From positions 89,949,534 to 90,013,533 of the forward strand of contig CM053271.1 of the NCBI GenBank assembly GCA_028583415.1: a DNA stretch of 64,000 bases, in the 5' to 3' direction. The position numbers and the translations under genes were made by a program. This document shows, one piece after another, positions 50,801 through 62,800 of the stretch. Positions within the stretch are counted from its first letter, which is position 1. Every line of letters starts with the position of its first letter. This DNA is from Protea cynaroides (lineage: Eukaryota > Streptophyta > Magnoliopsida > Proteales > Proteaceae). The notes beneath the pieces were generated by a model. The model ran no database searches, was not told where the DNA came from, and saw only the letters and a list, made by a program, of their open reading frames with translations.

Positions 50801-53800
50801 GTTGTTACTACTACTATTGTTGCTATTGCTGCTACTGCTCCTGCTTCTACTACTACAACTATTACATTCATTGCTACATTGTTTCAAGCTGAAGCTCTCA
50901 CATTCTCCCATACTCTAGTTTTTTTTTTTTTGTAGTTAGTGCTTGTTTTTAGGATTTGAACTCCTATTTGTATATAAACACCTAATTAGTTTATTAGTTT
51001 CCTTTACCAATTAGGCTTGTTAGTTTCCTTTTCCTATTTTGAGTTTACTTTGTCTTTAGTTTGTGACTAGGACTCTAATTTATAAAGTCCTAGATCGTAT
51101 CTAATAGTTGTCTTCTGTTTTCTATAAATAGAAGCTACAAAGAGAGGAGCAGTACACTTCGATTCTCTCCATCTTCTCTTATTTTATCTACAAGTGAGAG
51201 TCCTAATCACAAATAAGTTCTGTCAAAACAAGTTCTGTCAAAACCTGGTTTTGACACAGAATTCTTGAACTTTGGATTCTTTTGAAAGATACTTCTCAGT
51301 TCTCCTCTTAAGCTTTGAATTTCTCTTTTCTCTCTCTTTTCCGATGAGAGGCAGAAGAAGGTAGAGCCGCAGAGGAGGAGAAGAGAAGAAAGAAAGATGA
51401 GAAGAAGAAAGTAAGAAAAGAAGGTCAGAGTAGCAAAGGAAGAAGGAGAAGAAAAGAAAACTGAAAAGAAGAAAGCAAGAAAAAAAGGCAGAGCCGCAGA
51501 GGAATAAGGAGAAGGAAGAGGAAGAAAAGCATAATGAAAAAAAGAAGAAAAAAAAGAAAATAAACCCTACCATTCGTTTTCATTTCAAGCTGCCGAAGGT
51601 AGGTTCGTTCTCACCGAGCTTTGTTTCACTTCTTGCTGTGCTGCCGTAGGTAGAGCTTCGTTTCACTTCTTGCTGTGCTGTGTAGGTAGGGTTCTCACCA
51701 AATAAAACTGGATCTCTTCAATGTTGCCCTTTAACCTTTTATAACATAGTATCCCATGCATCTCACCTATATTATCTATTTGTACAACAATCAAATCTCT
51801 TTATTCTGTTATAAATTATTATCCCATGCATCTCACCTACAATGTATCTGTATAACAAACCAATCCATGTGTTGAAATTAATATACTATAATGAAATAAT
51901 ACCAGGTTTTAGTAGGTTTCAACCTGGTTTCGCCCGAAACTCGAGTCAACTCGGTTTCGAGGCTGGCTGAAACAGGCCTCGAAACCGGCACCTCTAACCT
52001 TGTCGACAACATCAGTTCGTATTGTTAGCATGTCAGTCTATATCGGTGTTGTATCAGTCTGTATAGGTTCAAAATAGTTGTACATATACATACTTTTGTG
52101 CCAGTTCTGTATTATAACGGCACGACCAATCTTGATAGGCATCGGCCGACGTGTATAGGTCAGAATCGGTATCGTATCGGTTCAATACAGTTCTATACAT
52201 CAATGATTAAAGTATTGCGTATCAGTGGCATATCTTTAGGGCAATTCTTAAGAGACCTATCGTATCAATACACAAGATACGCATGGAAATGCTTAAGGAA
52301 CATGCAAAATCAAGGAATAGAGTATCGTGTATCGGTAGCGTATCGGTCGGGTGATTTTAAGAGATGTATCGTATCGTATCGTATCGTATCGTGGATACGG
52401 TGGATACGCTAAGATATGCTAGATTACGGGGCAAGATACACATGGGAATGATTAGGGAACTCACAAAACATAATTTTTAAGCATAAAAAAAACTATAATA
52501 AACAATCTTGAAGTATTTCCAAGGATTAAAGACATAGTTGATGACATTCAATGAGCTACAACCTTCGGTTCCCATGAACTGTAGGTTTGCAACAAGGAAG
52601 AAGAACAGAAAAGTGGAAAAAAAAATCAGCTGTATTAAGTGTATAAGTGTGTATCAATGTATCGAGTTGTATTGGTTTGTATCGAGGTGTATCGGTCCGT
52701 ATCGAGGTGTATCGAGCCGTATAGGTAAGTGTATCTTATTTTTTGTGAGAATGGAAACATATCGATACGTATGGAGTGTATCGACCGTATCAAAGTGTAT
52801 CGAGCCGTATCGGTTTGATACAATCGATACATGTGGATACACTTTTTGTTTTTAAAAAAAAGATATGTATCGAAGAGTATCATATTGACCATTGCCGATA
52901 CGGATACGTATCGGTGGATACGGGGCTTATCGTATCGATACTTAAAACCATGTGCAAAATACAATTTTAAACCATAAAAACACTATTAAATAAGCAAACT
53001 CTAAGAAGAAAAATGTTTCTTACATAAAGTCTAATACAAGGCCGAATTCCTGGTTCATCCAAAAAATTAACACCCAAGGTTGGAAGAAGCACCGGTGGGA
53101 GGATGTTGTCCATAATGTGTCAGTGAAGGAGCAGTCGGTAGATCTCAACTCATGCTCAGTGACTCTATCTCCCTCATAAGAGTGTCACTGTCATCGGGTT
53201 GTTTGCATGCTTACCATTCCAACTGTAACTCCTATAGGTTGTGAGGGGGCACCAAGATCATCATCTTTGGTTACATGAGTAAACCCCCTCACATGTGAAC
53301 TGCACCGGATCATATGACTGAAACTCCACTAGCAACACTAGCACCACCTCCACCTCCAATTCCATTAGCACGGTAAAGATCCACCATATACGATTTTTAA
53401 AAAATTTATAAAATTTATATAATGATCATTGTTCTAGTATTCTAGCCTCGTTGATTTATACTGTTCTTGGAAAGTAGATCTTATTTATAATTAATTAATC
53501 CGTTCTCGATTTAGAGAAATGCTCTTAATCTCTAATATTTTTATAGGTCAAATGATTTTATTTTAGCATGAGACTTTTTTATTAGTCAGAGCATAACACG
53601 CTTTGTTCCAACAAATCCAAGATTGCTTAAATCTGATTTATATTGAAGAAATTATGTTCTAGACATATTTTACTTGGTATATGGAAATGCTGTTTAAAGG
53701 CACCCTGAATGAAAAATGAAAATAAATTTTTAGGCATTAAAAAAAAAAAGATTATATTTGGCGGACTTTTGGTTTTTAGTGATTTTTATCACTATAAAAT

Positions 53801-56800
53801 TTATAACAATTTTAGATTCGAGAAAAATCCTAGCATTTGAAAGTTGAAGATTGCCCCCGCAACCTAGAATTTTTTTTTAATCGGAGAGTTGACTTCGTAT
53901 GTTTTTGGAATTTGAATTTTTTACTATTTTTGTTAGATTCAAATGGGTTGTTTGCTTATTTATGAATAATATCCTAAGTATGAATGATAATATGCATAAA
54001 TCAGTGATATTCTTGTGTATTGCTTCCTGAACTTTTCTTTATGGTTCATCAGAACATGTTCTTAACTATGGGGAACTCTTAAAGCTCGATGAACTTTTTA
54101 GCTGTATTATACGTGTATCGGACTGAAACGGTCGATAAACGTCGATATCATATATTTTTTTAAAACATGAGAGATGTACTGGGTGTGTATCATAATGACC
54201 CTTGTTGGTACTGATACATATTGACTGATATTAGCCTATACGATATGATACTAGAATCCTTGTTGTACATAAATATTTTTATTGGTTCTGTATTGTATCA
54301 ACATGGCCAATCTTGATATGTAAAGGTTGATACCTATCTTTACACCATGATATGAACTAAAGTTTCTCTACTCCCAAATGGCATCAGAAAGTATCTATTA
54401 GAAACCCTTCCGAAAAGAATCTGATGCACTCTTTGATTTAGCCTTATTTGTAGCTTCTTTGGGACTCAAATTTCCTTTTATTAGTTAAATTTTGTATCCA
54501 TAAAAGCTATGTGGTCATTGAGGAAGTTCTTATCTAATAACTGAGACCTTCCTGCTGCAAAGGACTGACTTGGGACTCAAATTCCCCTTTTATTAGTTAA
54601 ATTTGTATCCATAAAAGCTATGTGGTCATCGAGCATGTTCTTACCAAATAACAGAGACCTTCGTGCTGCAAAGGACTGACAAGAAACGATGTTGAGCTCT
54701 CTAACAGTAGAGAATATTTAGGTTCAAATTCTGGAATTTCGTGGGTTCTTTGCAACATTGTGTTCTCTAGGATTTTGGTGGGATTTTGACCCTTGCCGAG
54801 ACTGAAATATTTCACAAATTTCAATAGATTTCGCCTGTAAATTTAGCTAGTTATTCTGTTTCGACATTTGTTGAAGGCGAAATATTTTCGGTGAAATTTT
54901 GACATTTCAGTCGAAATTTTGAACCTTGCTACAGTCTTGGATTGTATTGCTGTCCTAATACACTATTGCTTATTTTTTTACTTATCTGTAAATTATAAGC
55001 TACCTTAGTTGATGAAGAAACTAGTTTTGTACTTCTGTATGTATTCTTTTTTGCTTTTGCATTCCATGAATTTGATCTTTTAGTGGAATTTTTAGAGCCT
55101 TTGGTTTATGTGCCTTTTCTCAAAGTCAGATCCTTTAATTTCTTTGTGAGGTTCCTTTAAGTTGTTTACTCCCTTTTTAAAAATTAATTTAGTTGATTGA
55201 TGTATCTAAACTTTCTGATAACTGCGCCATATTTCCAACAGTGCTGCCATCAATTGGCATTGGAGCTCTTTCTGCTAGGGAAGCTGAAGGAAAAATTAAT
55301 GTCTCTGCTGGGGAGAAGGTATTGATATCTGACTTTCAATCCTTTTCCCTCTGTTCTTGGGATTGATAGGGGTGTGAGATTTGGCATCTGGCTCATGCCA
55401 CAGAGATGCATTGAGGTTGAATGATTATGCAGTGTAGGTTAGAGAAACAAAACACATGAGAGAGCTAGTTAAGATCAGGAATACGATTATTTGCAAAATT
55501 TAACCTTTTATTTCTCTAGAGTATTTTTGGGCTTGGCATATGATGCATTCTTACCACCCTGACCATTGAGTTTAAGACACCACACTTGAAGTGTTAAAAT
55601 GGCAGAGAAATGGTCACTTGGCTTGACCTGTACAGAAGTGCAAATATTAATGAGTCAGACCTAAATGTTACTTTCCATAGTCACGTTTCAACTTTCAAGG
55701 ATAAGGTTCATGTTATTTTTAACTTATTATAAACAACATGTCAGTATCAACTTTACTGTTGTTTTAGTTGTTGCCAATTTATTATTGTTACTATTGTCAT
55801 TATCATTCTTAATGAGAATGATGTGAGACTTGAATGTTTTGCTTTACCACTTTACTACTGTACCAATAGATTTAGCTTGGTTTTTTTGTTTGGATGTTAT
55901 TAGGTACCTAAGAAAATGGTTCACCATCTAAATACTAGTGCATATTGTTCACATCAAATACAGTGGGACCTGTTCCTCATCTTTAGACAGGTCCTGCCAA
56001 GGAGACCTTTATTGAGATAGCCACCTTGATTGGCTTACCGTTAACAATTGAATCTATAGCATGGAAAAAATGTAAACAAAAAGGGCCATCTCAGCTTTGG
56101 ATATATGGTCCTATTTCTGACCATTTATATATTTCCAATCATCTAATGAAATGCGATTGGTTAAAGTGTATGGTCATGAAACTGATCAATTTTCATCATA
56201 AGCCAATTAGACCGCAGACAATCCCAGGTTTTCCTCTGGGACTGGTGTGATAGGGAACCACGGTGGTCTCTCAGTAAAAATACTGAGGGGCCTCTTAGTG
56301 AACTGGGTTTTAATCCAATTCTGGTCCTACGCAGTCTGAATAAGGCTTGTGTGGACATATTTCTATTATTCACTTCAATTCAGATCATAGTTGTCAAGAC
56401 AACATGGCGACCCAAGGCAGTGGAGGCATACCTAGGCGACAAGGCGCCCTAGATGTTCATGGTAGGTATTATTTATGCCATTTTAATAGAATATAAGCAA
56501 TTTAATGTATATTTATCAATTCAATATGATATAATTATGTTAGTAATGACCTAATATGATGCAACTAGAAGAGCAGCATGGTAACAGCTCTTAAGCTGCC
56601 TGCAGATCCCTCTCTTGTCGATCCTATTCTTTCTTTTGTTTAGTCTTATTTCACTTTAGGTAGTTGTTGGGCTTTAGTGCTTTAAGCCTTTATTTGTTTG
56701 CCCTCATTATGGATGATTTTACTAGAGACATTCAAGATGAAGTTCCTTGGTGCATGTATTTTGCTGATGATCTTGTATTGGTGGATAAGACAAAAGCAGA

Positions 56801-59800
56801 GATTAATGCAAAGTTGGAGCTATGGAGATCAATATTGGAATCAAAATGTTTTAAGATAAGTAGAACGAAGATAGAGTGTACACAAGGATGGATAATGAGG
56901 TGGTGAAAAATTCATGACAGAAAGAACATCAAAGTGATTATTTTAGGTATCTAGATTCAATCATAAATAAAGAAGGTGATATAGAGGATGATATTTCACA
57001 GATGATTAAAATAGGATGGATGGAGTGGAGAGGTGCATCTGGAGTGCTGTGTGATCGGCATATTTCTTTAAAAGTTAAACGAAAATTTAGGATACTCATT
57101 TGACCAGCTATGATGTATGGTGCAGAATGTTGGGCAGTTAAGAAGTATCATACAGATAAACTTAGTGTAGTTGAGATGAAGACGTTAAATGGATGTGTGG
57201 CAAAACTAAGAAGGATAAGGTGGATAAGGTAAAGAATGATAGTATTAAAATTGATTTGGAAGTAGCGTTGATACATGATGAACTACAAGAAAATCGTTTG
57301 AGATGGTATAACCACGTTCAATGGAGGCCGTTAAATGCTCCAGTATGGAGGAGTGATTTGATTTAGATTGAAGAATCTAAAAGAGCTAAGGGTTGACCTA
57401 AGATGATTCTAGCGGAGGTGGTGAGGAAAGATATGTATAGCGTAGGCCTTGTTTCAAGTATGACATCGAACAGAACTGATTGGAGAACAAGAATCTATGT
57501 AGCCGACCCCATTTAGTTGGGATAAGGCTTTGTTGTTGTTGTAGTACTTTAGTTCTAATTCGTTTTATTCTAAGTTGTTTTAATTGTAAGACTTATTTTT
57601 GAGGCCCATTAGTTTTTTATTTTTTAATGACAGCCTATTAGAGTTAGCTTAACCACTAAGTCTAATTAGATAAGTTTTTAAGTGTGTTTTAATTGGGTTT
57701 TCAGCAGTACATGGCTCCCCCCAGGGGGGGGGGGCTTGTACTTCTAGTCAAAGGCTTGTTTTTAGCTTATTTATATTAGGTTCTTCGGGTGCTCATTGCT
57801 CTACACCAATTTATGAATGAAAGTTTTGGCTGCTGCCTTTCTTCTCTGAGGGAAACAGATCTATGGCTATGAGATTCAGCTGCAACTTCGTGGGATGCTA
57901 AGTTACTATGTTGATGGAAATCGACAAGGTTCTAGGTGGGATGTCTTGAATTATATCCTCTCTTCTTCTTCCTTCTTTCTTCTCCATTGAACATGTAAGT
58001 ACAGTGTTATACCTGTCATAGTTGTCAAGGCGACGCCTAGGCGTCCGGGCGGTTTGTACAGGCCAGGGCGCCTTGTGGTCGCCCAGGCCAGACAGGAACA
58101 ACATTTATCAGACAGTACTTATTTATGACTAATATCATTTTATTTATGACTAATATCATTTAAGTAAATGTTTCTTTATATTTCATTTACTTAAGATATT
58201 ATTCATAAATAAGCAAATACCCCCCTATTTGAATCCAATAAAAATAGTCTAAAATTCAAATTCCAGAAGGAAAAAAAGTCAACCCCCCTGTTCAAGAACA
58301 AAAACCATATTTTTGGGTGCGAGGGCGATTTTCAACTTTTAAATGCTAGGCTTTTTTCTAAATATAAAAATTCTATAAATTTTATTATAATAAATCATCA
58401 CTAAAAACCAAGAGTGCGCCAAAATAATCTTTTGCTTTGATGCCCAAAAAATAATTTGCATTCAGACGACTTTAAACAGCATTCCCGTATTCCGAACAAG
58501 GTTTGACCCGAGTGTAACTCCTTCATTATAATTTGGATTCAAGCAATCTCGGATTTGTTGGAAAGCTGATTATGCTAGTTTTGCAACGAATTCGAGATTG
58601 CTTGAATCCGAACTATATTAAAGGAGTTACGCTCCGATCAAATTCGTTAAAAGTACGCAAATGTTAGTCATAAATAATTGTTTACTTAACTCTAGACACA
58701 ATCTCAGGTCTTAGTTTACATTAGTAAACTTGGGTCCACACCACATATTAATTAAGTTATGTCTTAAATGTTGATTATTTATGTAGAATGTTGCATATAT
58801 ATAAACATTAATATTTTAGAAATAAAAAAATGCACTGGGAACGCCTTGGTCGCCTAGGCAACGCCTAGGCGCCCGCCTAGGCGCCCAGGATGGCCCCAAA
58901 CGCCTTGGATCGCCTTGTCGCCTTGACAACTATGATACCTGTTCTGCAAGTTATCTCTTAGATCTACAACAGTTTATTAAGTACTCAAATCTGGTATGTT
59001 TCTGTCCCATTACTACTCTCAGTCATAAGATTGTGTTGGGTGTTTACTTCACTACATATCAGATTCTGTTTAGGGTTTATTTTGCTATTGGGTTCAGTTT
59101 CTCCTTAGGTTTGCGATGCTGTACATTACCTGAACTTTGATGCATTAATTCCTCAATCAATAGTTGAGCTGGTATTATCTTTTACTTTGAATTTCATGTT
59201 CTGTATTTTGCTACTGAATTGAGTTAGTATTATTCCTAGGTCATCAAGGAGTTTTCCTAAATTGATATCTAGCCGTTTCATCAGCATCGTATATTTCGAC
59301 ATAATCTCCTTATTTTTGTTTGTTGCATCGCTGCAAAATCTGAAGAGCATTTGTGGGTTAGATCTTTACTTATTGAATTTTTTATTTTTGGTCTTACCCA
59401 TGGTTCGAGATGCCGGGCTTGACTAGCCTCAAAACCGAGTTGTCTAGGATTTCGATCAGGTTTCAGTTAAAACCTAGGATTTTTCCCAGGACATCTCGAA
59501 ACCTTGGTTTCAAGGCCTAGAATTGTTTTTTTGATTTTTTTTTTGTAAAGCCTTTTTTAACCTCTTTACACCTATTTCTTGCATTAGTTTGAAAAAAAGG
59601 CATCCAAAAGAATAACATGTCATGTGGACCCAAGTTTGCTAATTGTTTTCGGTCGGAACCTGTCTAAAATGACAGGTTTCGATTGAAACTCAGGTGGACA
59701 AAAATTAGACCTAAACCAGGTTTTGGTCAAAACCTAGTCGAGTCACACCATGTTTTGATCAAAACCTGGGAGTTTTATGTTTTGACCTGTGGAGTCATTT

Positions 59801-62800
59801 CGACCATGGTGGAAACGTTTTGCCAATCGAAACCACGAACTATGGTCTTACCTATCTACCACAGTCCTAGTCTAACAGGGACTTTATCTTAGCTTTGAAT
59901 CTGTCCGTTGGATTGCATTCAATTTGAGATATATTTTTCTTTGTCATTACTCCACATTACCCTAAGTTTTGGTTTGCATTTGAGGGCTGGATTTCTAGCT
60001 GTTGCTATTTCTTGAATCTGATCCTCTTCATTCACTGCAATTTTGGTTTTTGGATTCCTATCGCTGTCATAATATGAGAAAACCAACAAGCAATAAATGA
60101 AGTGTAGGATATAATATAAGCATACATGTCTCAGCCCTCTCTTCTCCTCATTCTGATTCTCCATTCTTTTTTTCTTCTCACATGTATAAGCAGATTCCAT
60201 GTAATTCAATGTATCATATGCATAAGCATTATTAATGTATTTCAAATTTCCAGTGTATCATTACAATGTATACTAGCCAATAAGAAAGTTAAAAAAACCA
60301 ATTTTATATGAAATAATTAAAAAAAAAAAAAAAACAGAGCAATACAAAGGCATCCGTTCAGGTGACCTAGGCGAGGGTGCCTAGACACCCAACACAACAC
60401 ACAGCGGTCTATGAGACCAAGGCAGGCGCCTTTTGTGCATTTAAAGCAGTACGCCTTGGTCCTCGCCTAGATGATGCCTAGACAACTATGATTCAGATCT
60501 TGTTGTTTATCCAAAAGCCGATAATAATAGGATATAGAGATGGACATAGGTAGATCTGGCCCAGTGGCCTGTTTAAGGTCCACCCAACTGTTAGCATAGA
60601 AATATAATATATATTATATCCATGGTTTTAAGTATCATATCGATACGCCCAGTGTCGACCACTGTCTATATGATGTTCTTCGATACATGTCTTTTTTTTG
60701 AAAAAAGAAAAGAAAAGAAAAGAAAATGTGTGTCCACTTGTATTGATCGTATCGAACCGATATGAGGCTCGATACACTTCGATACAGTCAATACACTTAA
60801 TACATATTGATACATTTAAATTTCCATTTTCTCACAAAACAAATAAAATAAATAAACTTGTATTGAAGTGTATTTACCCGATACACCTTAATAACCTTGA
60901 TACGAACTGATAATATACGATACACCTCGATACGGTTGATACGCACATATAAAGCTTGATACAACTGTTTTTTTTTTTTCCCCATTTTTTTGTCCTCCTT
61001 CCTTGTTAAAAACATACAGTTCATGTGAACTGAATGTTGTAGCTCATTGAATGTTATCAAATATGTCTTTAATCCTAAGAAATGCTTCAAGATTGCTTAT
61101 TACAATGTTTTTATGCTTAAAAATTGTGTTTTGCATGTTCCTTAATTATTCCCATGTGTATGTTGCCCCGTATCCTAGCGTATCCACGATACGTCTCTTG
61201 AAATCACCTGAGCGATATGCTACCGATACACGATACTTTAATCCTTGATTATATCTGTTAATTTCACATATGTTATTCTCACCTATATTTGTTGTGTTTT
61301 AGGTAGTCTGACTTGGGTTTTGTGTTTTGTATCGTATTTTTTCTTACAAACCAGATATAGAGACATTCATCACTAGTCCCAATCTGATCAAGTTACAGGG
61401 CTACAGAAACCCATTCTTTTAGGTTAAGCTGAGAAAGTTCTTCTTAGGAGGATGCTTCTTGTGGTGAGTCGATATGCAATACCCTTTGTTGTATCCCACC
61501 ACATTCACTAGACGGCTAAGATGATTAATTGTGTGGATAAGGATTGAAGTTCAATGACATGTCTGCCAAGATGCTGTTTAGACCTCAATTCTTGGGATGC
61601 ATCATATCTTCTTGGTCAACGGCAAGTTGGTTAATGTTAAATGTCTGATTTAGCAGAGAGGATAGTTGGGTGTGGCAGTCTTTTTGTAAAGTCGTTTTCT
61701 CGTTGTTGTTTACGTTTGGAGATGCAAATCCCTGGCAATATCAGATTCCTTGTCTGGACTGTAGGTGGTGAAGAATTCCTGAAATTCAATCTCTTGGTTC
61801 ACAAAGGGGTGAATCTCACTGGCATGTTCTTTTTAATAACCAGAATGAGGAAACAATGGTCATTTACTATGTTCTTGGGCTCAGTCACTTACATTGTCTT
61901 GAAGCGATCACTGCCACCTTTCCTCAAAATGGGTTGATCAATACTTAGAACCCCTTAAGCTGGTCAATGGATCATCCATCTGGAATGGTAAACATTGTTG
62001 TTGAACCATGGAAAGCTAGGACCTTGCACATGCTTGTGCAAGTACATTGGAAAAATATGCGATGCTAATTGTTCGACTTAGAGAGTTTCTCAAATCTCAC
62101 CAAATGCATGCTTCATTATCAATCCACTACTTTGTTTTGTGTCAAAGATGCTGGTTTATTATATTTAGTTTACTTGGAATCATTTTTAATCAATTGATTT
62201 TGACTCGGCTTGGCTTTAAAAGTTGGCCATTGACCTGGATCACGGCTCCCTTGATGATCAGTGAACGGGCAGTGTTTGTTGCGTTGATAATCTTTTGTTG
62301 CATCTTTTCTTCTCAAGGGGACTTTTTGGCCTCATATGGTATTTCTTGGATCTTCCCTTGAAAACTTTTTCTTACCATGTCTTCCTCTCCATTGTTTTGT
62401 GGATGTGGAAGGCCTCTGTTGGGGATGATTTAATTCATGGTATGATTCAATCTCAAGAAGGAAAGGTAGAATTTTGATGCACCAATCTGAGCTCTGTCCA
62501 CTGGCTTTGTCGGGGAAGCTACTTGTGGGTTTGTCATTCTGTCTTGACAAGGCGAATTGATGTCTAGTGTTTGTTACATGACAAGAAACTAATAATAGAT
62601 GTGTAAGAATGGTTAGGTTGTGCATGTGTACAATGTGTATGTTCAATCATTTTATAAGCACTTTTATGATCAAGAATTTATGGACAGTGAAATAGTTCCA
62701 CGAGAAGCTGCTCTTTGCAGAGCCTGAAATCCTAGTTTTTGTTAAAAAAGCGTGGGTTCACAGTACTTCAATCCCATAAATGCCTATTTATATTCTCTCC

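Larger units (their letters stand above)
56386..60490. mobile_element. 4.1-kb hAT-like composite, family A copy 6
   Basis: Starts CATAGTTGTCAAGAC and ends GCCTAGACAACTATG, flanked by a perfect 8-bp duplication ATTCAGAT at 56378-56385 and 60491-60498, 4.1 kb apart. Subterminal CCTAGGCG motifs occur at both ends (56430-56450, 60365-60480). Inside are an RTE piece (56695-57542), a complete family A element (58017-58934) and a family E element (59399-59844). Without these, about 1.9 kb remains, with no recognised transposase. The remaining stretches 57543-58016 and 58935-59398 show nothing recognisable. Confidence 0.82.

Noticed and set aside
51238..51573. 111-codon Phe/Ser-rich minus-strand ORF
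   Set aside because: Translation of a purine tract; low complexity.
54782..54930. Bounded family C element
   Set aside because: Inverted motifs are visible, but the flanks (ATTTTGAC and CTACAGTC) do not match, so the boundaries are not established.
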